Positions 1-10,986 of a stretch of DNA of 64,000 nucleotides are shown piece by piece. The translations under genes were made by a program, and so were the position numbers. Below the pieces are notes generated by a model. That model was not told where the DNA came from. It saw only the letters and a list, made by a program, of their open reading frames with translations, and did no database searches. The stretch spans positions 124,001 to 188,000 of the forward strand of contig SGPM01000005.1 in the NCBI GenBank assembly GCA_004802725.1, given 5' to 3'. The stretch comes from Antrodiella citrinella (Eukaryota > Basidiomycota > Agaricomycetes > Polyporales > Steccherinaceae). Position 1 is the stretch's first letter. Every line of letters begins with the position of its first letter.

Positions 1-798
1 AATGCCTCCGGATCGGATGCTCTCGAGGAAGTCGCTTTGACCCAACATTGTCGAAGCTGCTCACAACATGATGAACACGAGCAGCCGAAGTGGATCACGG
101 AAGAGAACGCACCTTCCTTACCACCCTGTCCCAGAATGTTGTCTTTCTGCTTGCTCTTCTTCGCCTTCTTGCGCTCTAGAAGTGGTGCTGGCAGTGTAGG
201 CTTTCCGGTACCTCTCTCAGCCTTCAATCCTTCGGCGGTAGATGATGCAGCTGCCTGTGACTGCTGGATCACATTGAACAATTTGACAACTAGGAAAGTC
301 GTAGATAGTAAGTCCCACAACGGTAAAAGAATGCAGAATAAAATGCGCACCTCCTCTCTGGGCAATTTTCCTCAACGCCCGTTCACTCTCTCCACCCCAG
401 CCACCAATAACATCTTTGATCCTTCCTTTTTCTTCCTTCACTTTCCGTTCCACGAGCAACACTTTTCTCCCCTTCAGCTCCAGCTTCTCATCGTTATGCT
501 TCCGCGCAACCGAGGGCTTCAGAGATAAGGGCAAGTTCGACGGTGCGTCTGTTTGAAGCAAATGCTGCAATGTAGCACCGAATCGTGTGACGTCTGTCGC
601 ACGATGCTTGCGCTTCATGGTCTTCGACGACTTTTGATGCTTAGAATTTTCGATCTCGTCCTCGGTGTCGACGGACGAGGAGTCTCCGCCATCTTGTGAA
701 GATTCCTCTCCTGATCCTGAGGACATGGACGCATCTTCATCTGCCGCGTCTTTTTCGGCCTGTGGAGACAGTCTTTGTCGTTTTGTAGGAGGTGCCAT
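1..798 (-). CDS. RRP15: RRP15-like ribosome biogenesis protein (3' end cut by window)
   Basis: Family role: a nucleolar factor of the pre-60S particle, needed for 27S/25S rRNA processing. The exons read 798-351, 289-113 and 56-1, and the protein continues past the window edge. The start is the ATG at 798, in front of a basic nuclear-type segment; in-frame codons continue upstream of it but lack family character. Visible order: an acidic Ser/Asp/Glu-rich stretch, a Lys-rich patch, then the conserved Rrp15p core that begins at TRFGATLQHLLQ and holds a long charged helix. The third exon restores the family's C-terminal SDFLESIRSGGI motif, which supports both introns. About 227 codons are present. 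It diverges from HSP78 across 303 bp. Confidence 0.88.
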
Positions 799-1101
799 TG
801 GAGGAGACGATTGTGAGGATGCTATTGGCGCCCGTTCAGCTGTGTGATCGGACAGTCTACCCGATCGAATCTCGGAATGAGTGGCGCTTATGCGAGGTGG
901 TGGAGGGTTCTCGAGAGTTGTGCGGGCTTGTTCGAAACCCCTCGCGTGGTCCGTCATCCACCTCGAACCACGACAACAACGGATTTACAGCAGCTCCATC
1001 CCATATAGTGAAGGAGTGTTTCTTCCTTGTGTCCTCTCTTTCCATTCTTCGCATCCGAGTCAGCGGTCACTACGAGATTTGAAGGCTCGAACCACACCGT
1101 A
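799..1101. promoter_or_regulatory. Divergent promoter region RRP15 / HSP78
   Basis: This 303 bp must carry the 5' UTRs and promoters of both flanking genes. It holds a pyrimidine-rich tract just before HSP78. I looked for canonical heat-shock elements (TTCnnGAA arrays) because HSP78 is heat-inducible in yeast; I see isolated TTC and GAA half-sites but no clear array. Confidence 0.5.
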
Positions 1102-4100
1102 ATGCTCCGAAAGCAGTACTCAACGACATGTATCCGGAGGACCCCACGGAATGTGACGTCGCGGTCATTATCAACGTTGCTGAGGGCCCACGCTTCCCGT
1201 ACTGCTCTCGTGCCCGTCTTGACCGGCCATGGTGTGCGCACATATGCCCAAATGCCACCTGGTGGTTCCGGGGCAGGCGGAGGGTTTCCGAGTTTTATGA
1301 TGGGTCAGCAGAAGCAGAAGGGAGAGGTTTTGAAGGAATACGTACGTGTTCTTACCTTTTGCGCCAACTGAAACTTGGATGGTCGTCGTCATGATGTTTA
1401 TTAATGTCCGCTGTCATTATGGCCCTGGGCTTCGCAACATTACGTCCAGTCAGACGCACACCTCGGGTTGATTCGCGACTTGTAGCGGGATCTGACTGCT
1501 TCCCTTTTTGCAGAGCGTCGACCTTACTGAGCTGGCAAAGAATGGCAAGCTAGACCCGACCATTGGCAGAGACGAAGGTACGCACTCACTTCACCTTGTG
1601 TTTGCTAGGTTTTCGCTAATTCTTCAACACTACAGAAATCCGCAGAACCATACAGAGTATGTCCTCAACTCATTCAGTGCGATTTTGTCGACTGAACAAA
1701 CTTTAGTTCTATCTCGCCGAACGAAGTCCAATCCAGTAGTGAGTACTATAGAGAGCCTTTCTCACACACTTCCCATACATCTCATCCTTGTGCCAGCTCA
1801 TTGGACCGCCTGGTGTTGGTAAAACCGCGATCCTTGAAGGACTTGCAAGTAGGATCGTTTCGAAAGAGGTACCAGAGGTTCGTGAACACTATTATACTTC
1901 GACGATACCTTCCTGACACGCTATGGTCAGTCGCTTCACAACAAACGCGTTTTATCTATCGATTTGTCCGCCATAATGGCAGGATCTGGGATACGTGGAC
2001 AATTTGAGGAGAAGTTTAAGGCTTTGATTCGTGATATTGAAGATGAGGTATGTGCTCCCAATTCTTCGCGTTCTCATATGCAGACGAGACATGAACAGGC
2101 GGGACATGTCATTTGCTTCATTGACGAAGTTCGTGAGTATATCACGCGACTCTTCACATCGCACCCGCAAATTTGCTGAATACACATTACAGACACATTA
2201 TTCAATCTCGGAAAAGCAGAAGGCAGCATAGACGCAGGGCAGATGATTAAGCCTGCCCTCGCTCGCGGACTGCAGCTCGTTGGTGCGACTACACGTGCGT
2301 TCCATTCCATCGTTATCATACCTTTCCACGTCTCATCAAGGAATTGCGTTCTAGCGGACGAATACAGAAAAACCATAGGCAAGGATGCCGCACTGGAAAG
2401 GCGATTTCAGCCTGTCACTATCGAGGAGCCTACCGTTGAGTCTACGATCTCCATCTTAAGAGGACTGAAATCACGATACGAAGTACATCACGGTGTCGAG
2501 ATCTCAGACAGCGCCCTCGTGACTGGTCAGTAGATCTGTCCTTTTTTGAAGCGGCCACTGACGCAATATATGCCCCACAGCTGCAGTGTACGGAGCACGA
2601 TACATCTCAGATCGCTTCCTTCCGGACAAGGCTATCGATCTTGTCGACGAAGCGGCATCCGCTCTTCGTCTGGCACAAGAGTCAAAACCTGACGAGTTAG
2701 AGGCTCTGGACCGTGACATCATGACCCTGCAAATTGAGCTGGAGAGCTTGAAGAATGAGACGGATGTCTTCAGTGTCGAGCGACGTGGTGCTGTTGAAGA
2801 TCAGCTCAAGTCAAAGCGGTCAGAGGCCGAGCAGCTGACTTCTATTTGGAAGGCTGGTATGGCTCTTGTATTGACTTTGTTCTGCTTGATACTGAATTTT
2901 TATAGAGCGCGACAGATTGGATCATGTGAAGGATCTCAAACAGCGTCTGGAAGACGCCAAATATGAATTGGAGGTCGCTCAAAGACAAGGGCACTACGAC
3001 CGCGCATCTCAGCTGAGATATTCTACTATCCCCGACCTGGAACGTCAGTTACCTAAAGACAATGAGCGTTCAGACGACACTGAGTCCCCGTTGTCAATGC
3101 TGCATGACCGTGTCACGTCGAACGATATATCTAGGGTTGTCGCAAAAGCCACGGGTATTCCGGTGCAAAACTTGCTCAAAGGAGAGCGTGATAAGCTGGT
3201 ACATGTAAGTACAGTTAGTTCGCCGTTCTCGACTAGCTACTGATTCGCAGTATTCATTCAGATGGAAGACACACTGCGTCAGCGAGTTGTGGGACAAGAT
3301 CATATTGTGACTGCTGTCAGTGACGCAGTTCGTATTTCCAGAGCTGGTTTACAGGCTCCAAATCGCCCTATCGCTTCGTTCCTATTTCTTGGTCCCACCG
3401 GAGTCGGCAAGGTTGGGTGTGCCTGCTCTCATACGAGACACATACACTTACTCTTGCATGTTAGACGGAACTTTGCAAGGCCCTGGCATCCTTCCTCTTC
3501 AACGATGAACAGCGTGGTTTGTAAGTGTCTTTGAGTTGTTTCAAATGATTGATCCAGACCAACACGAAACATCCAGGATCAACATCAACATGTCGGAGTA
3601 TCATGACAGGCACACGATATCCCGGCTCATTGGTGCTGCACCTGGCTATGTGGGGTTCGAAGAAGGTGGCCAGTTGACGGAGGCCGTTCGTCGCAAACCA
3701 TATGGTGAGTCACCAAATACACGATCCGTCGCCCTTTCTCATATGTCGTATATCAGCCGTCATTTTATTGGACGAACTGGAGAAAGCGCACAAGGTTTGA
3801 TGATGCTACGGTCTGTCGTATGTCAGGACTCATGAGTGTTTCAGGACGTTGCCATGATACTTTTGAAATTATTGGATGAAGGCTCGCTTACAGATTCGCA
3901 AGGTATGTGCTCTCTACCCCATATTGCATAAACCGTAACTTACTTCGCGCGTAGGCCGCAAGGTCGACTTCAAGGCAGGTGTTGGTTGAAACTCATACGC
4001 CAAAATCTTATCTGATCCGCTGTTACAGAATACCATCATCTGTCTAACGAGCAATTTAGGTTCGACTCCTTTTATTTTCTGCAGCTTCGCTGTTAGCTGA

Positions 4101-4661
4101 CCTTTGGATTTAGGAAGTGACATTCTTGCTCACCAGTCAGCGTCAGACTCCAACGGAGTTGTGACGCCAGAAGCCCGCGACGAAGTACTGGAACGTACCT
4201 CTGAGTACTTCGCGCCGGAACTCTTGAACCGTATGGATTCGATTCTGGTGTTCAATAAGTTGTCCAAGACTTCGATCTTGCAAGTGGTGACTCTACGTCT
4301 CAATGATGTGGAAGAGCGATTGAAGTCTCGGCGAATCACCATGGATGTGGACGACACCGCTCGGGAATGGCTCGCTCAAGAAGGATATTCAGATATCTAC
4401 GGTGCAAGAGCTATTGCTCGGGTTGTCAGGACCAAAGTTCTATTCCCCCTCGCTCAGAAATTGTTAAACGGGACAGTCAGGTAAGTCTTGTCTGTGATTG
4501 CGTCCTCTCTTCCCATTTCTTATCTAGGCTCTTCCAGAGACGGCGATGTAGTCACCATCCGCGTCAATGCGGAAGATAACACTCTCGACATTCTAGATAA
4601 TCATGCACCAGACGCGTCCATTGGCGCAGGTTCTGCGCTGGACTCAGCCAATTCCTTGTAA
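1102..4661 (+). CDS. HSP78: Mitochondrial ClpB-type disaggregase Hsp78
   Basis: A AAA+ (Hsp100) ATPase of the mitochondrial matrix that resolubilises aggregates with mtHsp70. The 20 exons are 1102-1341, 1514-1577, 1636-1656, 1707-1738, 1797-1877, 1931-2047, 2099-2132, 2193-2294, 2355-2525, 2581-2856, 2906-3204, 3262-3411, 3465-3520, 3577-3704, 3757-3794, 3845-3902, 3955-3974, 4029-4059, 4114-4480 and 4538-4661 (802 aa). The Arg/Ser-rich, acid-poor N-terminus looks like a matrix presequence, and the ClpB N-domain is absent, as is usual for Hsp78. Walker A motifs are GPPGVGKT near residue 122 and GPTGVGKT near 523. Walker B motifs are CFIDEVH and [10 protein letters not shown] coiled-coil middle domain lies at about 330-440, and the second-ring pore loop is GYVGFEEGG. 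The first-ring loop reads GIRG rather than bacterial KYRG. The intron at 3975-4028 is GC-AG. Confidence 0.95.
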
Positions 4662-5072
4662 AATTTCGGTCGCGTTCTACTCCCATAGACTACTACTTAC
4701 TGTACTACGCGTGTTGTTATAATCACAAATACTCACCACTCTTGTATCCATACCCCACTCAGGAATATAATCAGGATTCTATTCATGGCTCTCGTCACTT
4801 GGTACCATACGACACCACTAGACAGTGGACCACAATCATAGCTGCCGAATGAACCAGAACCACCAGATCGGGACAGCAGTCAGATCGCGTTCTATGGGCG
4901 CCAATAGTCTATGCGAAGTGATGAACCACGCGAAGGCGTCGACTCTCCGTTACGCACCCTCTTTGAAACTGCACTCATACCCTCATAACCCGATATCTAG
5001 AATATCGAATCTAGTCGCCTGTTTATACCTTGGTGTAACATCTGCGTTGGTTCCGCCATCGCAACCCGTAAC
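4662..5072. other. Intergenic spacer HSP78 - ankyrin/DIL gene
   Basis: This stretch should contain the HSP78 3' UTR and the promoter of the next gene on the same strand. I see no further coding sequence, RNA gene or repeat. Confidence 0.6.
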
Positions 5073-8000
5073 ATGGCTTCGACGTCCATGCTTCCGCAAG
5101 TAGATATCCAGGTGGAACCGGATCTCCAACCACTGTACCCAACACCTGCCCAGATATCCCATCTCCTCTCTCCCAATGTTGGACTTTCTCCTACTCAAAA
5201 GGAAGAATTGATCTCGCATTGCCTGACGCGCTCTTGCATCTTCGGAGATTTCGCGCTACTCTCTTATTTGGTTCTCGACCCTGTCACGCAAGCATTCATC
5301 GACCTTAGCAAGCAAGAGGAAGACGATCTGGGGCTCATAAGCAATACTATTCTCGGCTTTGGATCTGACTTGGAGAAGGACGTGGAGAGAGAGGAATGCG
5401 TGAGGTTGCTGATATCTGAAGGTGCTGATGTCAATCTACCTGACTACGGTACGTGAATCCGGTCTAGTGACCCCACCCAAACGCGTACTTATCGCTCTAT
5501 AGCGGGCTGGAATTCGCTGCACTATGCGGCTTTGCTTGCGCCCCCTACCCTGGTATCGCATCTCTTGACGCATGGGTGTTCTTCCATGTCCTTGACGCGC
5601 CGTAATATGTCCGCCCTGGACATCGTCACCGCCAGTACTACTCTCCCAGGTAGAGAGGATGTATCACTGTTATTGGAGGAAGCTATGAGAGAACAAGGAT
5701 GGACTGGCGGAAGGATGGAACAGCAGAGGCGAACCACCGAGAAACGTCGCCTTAGACTTGGAAAACAAAAGGATGTGCAAGATAATCTCAACAAAAGTCT
5801 GAATATTGATCCTCGGTGGTGGGGTGACCCTGAAGCAGAAGCTCTGCGTCTTGAGCTATTGGATGACGAGGAGGAGGAAGTTATAGGTGACACCGATCTC
5901 CTGGTGAGTCGGGGATAAGCTTATGTTCTCCAAAAGAAAATCTGAAACCGTCTTTAGACACCTCCTCCGGACTTCACGTCGATGCTTGTATTCGCACCTC
6001 ATGCGCTTCCTGATATCTTCCAAACGCTCATAACAGATTTCAAGCCCATCATGCGCAACGCTGAGCCAGCAAATGTGTTATATATGCTGTCTCGGTTTGC
6101 CATTATCTACTGTGACCACAACTGGGTGGAAGATCTCATTATTGGTGCAACTGACGCTATAGAAGACACTGCGTTCGTAAGTTTTTCATAACGTGATCAT
6201 CGAGCATATTCCAATGACTATGACAGAATCGAGCAGAGGACCTAGCAAGCCTCGTGTTCTGGCTATATAATCTGACCATCTGGCTTCATCTTATGAAGTG
6301 TGACGATGCCATTCGGGAAACATGCGAACTCCTAGATTCCTATACCCTCATCGAAGAGATATTGAATTCTGTTTTCGGTGAATATGTTTCATGGCTGATT
6401 TCTGGTCGATCTCACGTCCATTAATTTCCAGTGTTCATTATTCGTTTTGCCGAACGAAGAATCGACGAGATGCTGGATGCAGCACTTTTAGATTACTCGC
6501 CGCCTTCTGAATTCGAATCTGTCCAATTCGAATCGGAGTGGTCTTTTTTACGCACTTTCGGTGCGGGAAAGAAGAAAGCAAACGGTACTCCAGTCCCCTC
6601 TCCAGCAAAGAGCAATGCACCACCAGAGGGAACACTCAGTCGCTCTCCCTCACCTCCTCCCAGTGCGTTACTCTCTTCCAAGCCGGGGAGTTTTGCCTCT
6701 CTCAGGCAGACTTTCTCGCGCGCGAGGAATCCCGGTTCGACAACTCCTCTTCAAAGCCTCTTCGCCGATACACCACCAGCAACGTCATCTGGACCTTCCC
6801 CAAAAGATATCATCGCATTCATGACATCTCTGCAGACATTGCTTTCCCTCTCCGATATCAATCCCGCTATCACCACGCAGTTCTGGTCCCAAGTCATGTT
6901 TTGGACCGCATGTAAGACTATTTCCCAGGCCTGTCCAGCTTGTACTAACTACCTCTGCTCCAGGCGAAACGTTCAACCGGGTGCTGACTCGGAAGAAATA
7001 TTTATGCAGGTAATCATTACATCCTCGCAAATTCTACAAACATATTGACATCCACTAGATCCCGGGCATTGCAGATCAATATGAACTTGAGTACTCTGGA
7101 AGAGTGGCTAGGGAAAATGGGCTTGCCTCGCGGCATTGGCTCTCACTTTGCGCCTGTCCGCGATCTACTCAACTGGCTACAGGTGATGTCCAGATAGACT
7201 GCTATGCAAGTTGTCGTTATTGATACATCCACCGCAGTGTCTCTCATCTATCACAGAGTTCCCCAACCTGATTGCCACCATACAAAACATGCGCAAACTT
7301 AATCCGTTGCAGGTAGCCTATTTGACATTTATTGAGCTGGTCAATTGTATTGATGGACCTTTTGTAGATGCGTCGCGCGGTCCGCGACTACAAGTATGAG
7401 GTCAACGAGGGTCGGATGACCGAGGAGTGTATACAATATCTGGCACAACTGCAGAAAGACTGGGAACGACACAGGGTGAAGGCCGGTGTCGCAGCTTTGC
7501 GGAAAGAGGTATGTTTCGTTCGAGTTTCTTTGTCCATGTCGCCGCGCCTTCATCCCCGTTCTTACAGATTGGAGAGCGTGAACGCGATCGAGATCGTGAC
7601 GACAGCAGCTCATCGTCTCCGCCTAACGGATCTATCCCCGCACAAGACACCACGTCTTTGTCTCCATCTCGCAACCCTTCGCCATCTCCAGAAATGAAAT
7701 CCGTACAAAGGAATATCGACATGCTATTCGACCGAAGTCAAGCGAAATCAGCATGGGAACCTCCCACACCACCTGAGGTTTTGGGAGAGCTCCTTGATTC
7801 ACGGCATATGCTTCCTCTGTTGCTTCCTTCCGATCCCAAACTCCTTGGTGCCGTTCCATCAACCCATCCTCCCGTGAGCGAGCTGAAGCCCCATAGTCTC
7901 ACTCATGGTCGAAACGTCAGTCAAGCCAGTCTCGGGAGCAGAGGCGCGATGTCTTGGCAGCTCAACAGCAAGAAGCTAAGAGATGTCGGGATGAGCACTC

Positions 8001-8299
8001 TGCAGTGGGTTGATGGCGCAGTATCTGCCGCTCGGTGGTATCGTCGTGCACAGGTACAAATAGCAGACGAGGAGGAGGAGGAGAGACATCCTCCACCGCC
8101 ATATTCCTTCGACGACCTCCAACCTTCTTCCGACGCGGGCGACGAGAGCGCAGAGTACAGTTCATCCTTCCACTTTACTCCTCTTACCAGAAAGCCATCT
8201 GCGCGTAGCAGAGGTGGCAGGGCGAGCACAATCGCTGGAGATGATATAGACTCGGACTTCGACGACACAGTCGAACACACAGAATCCTCCTTCCTGTGA
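5073..8299 (+). CDS. Ankyrin-repeat and DIL (dilute) domain protein
   Basis: A fungal protein joining an ankyrin segment to a DIL domain, the fold found in class V myosin cargo-binding tails. No motor domain is encoded, so it is probably a cytoplasmic adaptor; its cargo is unknown. The exons are 5073-5448, 5503-5903, 5958-6176, 6227-6377, 6432-6911, 6964-7009, 7059-7182, 7238-7312, 7368-7508 and 7568-8299 (914 aa). Ankyrin-like repeats lie at about 110-190 (GADVNLPDYAGWNSLHYAAL), followed by an Arg/Glu-rich helix. The DIL domain runs from about 260 to 640, including FIIRFAERRIDEMLDAALLD, TFNRVLTRKKYLC and the conserved NMNLSTLEEWL. The C-terminal 240 residues are Ser/Pro-rich and probably disordered. 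An Arg/Asp dipeptide run sits at 7568-7600. The splice frame is consistent at all nine introns. Confidence 0.88.
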
Positions 8300-8739
8300 T
8301 TTAATTTAATCTCAGTTGAATCATAACAGGACCTCTTCATTCTCATCTTTCGTCACTTGATTATTCTGCTGTTATCGTGCATTTTCTCGTCCGTTTCACA
8401 ATGTAACTCACTACCATAAGACCGTTTGCCATCCTGCATCCCTATATGGCGTCACTAGGGACTCCGATATACAATCCTTCCTACATTTCCTTCGCCACAG
8501 CAGTCGAATGCTGTCGTGATGGTGTTCAAGTTGACGGCTCCTTATTCTCTTCCTCGAACACTGACATATGGACCTCGACAGTTGGCATGAAGGGTGTATA
8601 CTTGAGATGACTTACTGGTGAGAATTTGTCATGGATATTCGAAGCGGCGAAACAAACTTGAAAAGCTCGAACTTGAATTCGCCATCACGACACAAGTCAC
8701 TGGTCTCTCCTTTCTTTCCTTTACATACGCCACTTCATT
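8300..8739. other. Intergenic spacer
   Basis: This stretch lies between two + strand genes. I see no reading frame with coding character, RNA gene or repeat. Confidence 0.5.
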
Positions 8740-10658
8740 ATGTTTCAATTATACGCAAACACAGTCAAAGCAGTACCAAATCCGCCTTCGGTTGTCGTCC
8801 TTGCATCGGAGACACAATATGGATGGTGTCAACAGGTGTGTATATTCTCAAACTGAACGTGAGATGTCAGTAAATATCACACTGACCTACTATCTATCCA
8901 CAGTTCTCAGAAGAGGGATACGATGTTTACCATATCCCTTACCCAGCGCCCCAGACTGAGATTGTTGATGCACTCAGACATGTCCAGGAGGTGATCAACG
9001 TTGATTGGGCTCTTGTCACCTATGGCCTTCAGTCTGGTGATATCACTGCATCGAGTCTGCAGGTACCGGGGAGCTTGAAAGCCTGTGTACATTTTTGTCC
9101 CTCTGGAGAGAACGCCGAACAGCTGCTGCTGCGCTATGAAGGAGGACAACACGTACCGTTCGTCTGTTCCACTATTAGGTCTATCCGTTTACAACGTTCC
9201 TTTTTATACCTGCCGTATGCAGGTTGCTTGTGCATTTGTCGCACACACAAGAGTCTCTTCACGCCTCATTTGTGACTGCGTCTGATCCTGAGACGTATGG
9301 GTACACTATCCCGACTTCAGCCTACCCTCCTATTGCTATCCACGCGTACCCGGCTGTGCAGTCTGACCCACCCTTTCCCTATGTGATGAAAGCCCCGGCA
9401 CTTGTTACTGCCGGAGAGCGGTGTACCGCAGATCCGTACATCCGCTCTGCCACTAATCTATCTTATACGAGGACTTTGGAGCTGCTGAGACGGCAGCTTG
9501 GACCTCATTATAACCTCGAGAAGTTGTGGGAGAGACATACGTACTATGTAAGCTTCGATTATATTCCTTTAACACCGTACCCTCATATTTACCGGATCAC
9601 TTTTGCGAGGACAGGAATTTGCTGAACGAAGTGCTCTAAGTACGCCCCAAATTCATGAAGTGTTGTGTGGCAGGCTGACTGTGTCTTACTAGAAACCATG
9701 ACCACGATGGTGACTCAAATTCATGTATTGTTAAGACACGAGGATTGAGTGCTGTCCTACTCCACTAGGTCGCCGCTCCATACGTCAACCACGTACCAAC
9801 TATGACAGGAGGAGTCGGATTTGAAGAGCTGTCACGCTTCTACAAGGTGCGCCTCTATATAACTAGCATCGCTTTTGCCTCACGGTTCAAACGCTGCGCG
9901 CGCAGTATCACTTCACCCAGGACAATGTAGGCTGTGATATTTGAGCAACGCTTCGCGTCTGCCAGCTGAGAATCCGCTGATGATGCAGGTGACACCACCA
10001 GACACCGAGCTGATCACTGTGTCTCGCACAGGTGAGGGGTTGTTCGATGGTCTCCTGAAAGGAATTATGAAGTTCGCTGACGACAGTTTTTTAGTTGGAG
10101 CAGATCGTATCATTGACGAGATGATCTACAAATGCACTCACACAACGGTAAGAACGCAGTACCGAGGAAACAAACGATCACTATGTGCTGAACGATCCAC
10201 CAGGAAATCGATTACTTCCTCCCAGGTATTACACCAACGGGGAAGCCATTGGAAATCGCGCTGGTCGGGGTCGTTGCATTTCGAGGGGACAAATTGACCT
10301 TCGAGTAAGTAGTCTGGCCGTTTCTGCTACCTGATGATCGCGGCTGATGTTCAATGACAGACATATGTAAGATTTCGTCACCTCAACCAGATGTTACAAG
10401 ACTCATCGCGCATGGCACAGTTATTGGGATCAAGCGTCGACCTTGGTACAGGTAACCAACGTTTGCCAGTGTTGCATACGAAAAGCAATGCTCAATTACC
10501 TACTCGTTCAGCTCGGCCTGTTGAATCCTAAAGGACTTCCCATTGCCGGAGTTGAAGTGGCTCGCAAAGTTGTTGACCCGTTCGGATTGCCAAGCAACAC
10601 GCTGATGGAGAAATGGAAAGAAAGCGAAGACCTCCCAATCGATCAGCTGTTTTCGTAA
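8740..10658 (+). CDS. Fungal dienelactone-hydrolase-like / SnoaL (NTF2-like) domain protein
   Basis: This resembles fungal proteins annotated as carboxymethylenebutenolidase or SnoaL-like; neither substrate nor activity can be read from sequence. The 13 exons are 8740-8835, 8904-9157, 9223-9547, 9615-9639, 9693-9709, 9769-9846, 9906-9926, 9989-10031, 10095-10147, 10204-10304, 10361-10366, 10421-10451 and 10512-10658 (398 aa). The N-terminal half is alpha/beta-hydrolase-like but has no obvious nucleophile-His triad. The C-terminal half is NTF2-like, with VNHVPTMTGGVG, SRTVGADRIIDEM, an EIDYFLPGITPTGK segment and the family hallmark HIYWDQ. That hallmark is only complete if the 6-nt exon at 10361-10366 is included. 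The intron at 10032-10094 is a multiple of three without a stop. Confidence 0.8.
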
Positions 10659-10986
10659 TTCGTGGGGCTCGTCGATGTAGTTACAAGTAGGATTTCAATG
10701 AGTATTTGAGCACGGCTGGTCCATGTCGAGGTCAAGCAAAAGTGCAAGTCTATTTTTCGAAACGGTGCAGTCGCTTGCCAGTGATGCCCGTGACGCCCAT
10801 AGGACTGCCATGATAATATTGATATCCTTGGCGGGAATTGGCGGGAACAGCCTGGCAGGCTTGAATAAATACCTACATGTTACATGTATCCCACATCACA
10901 CCTGTTACCCTTCTGACTTCAGCTTCAACCTCCACCTCCAACTTATACCCTAGGCGACAATCCCCTCGACCAATACCCGCCGTGGC
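10659..10986. other. Intergenic spacer
   Basis: This is the promoter side of the rhomboid gene. The stretch at 10900-10950 is pyrimidine-rich. I see nothing else. Confidence 0.5.

Noticed and set aside
799..1101. Heat-shock elements upstream of HSP78
   Set aside because: Only scattered half-sites are present, with no alternating array of the canonical spacing.
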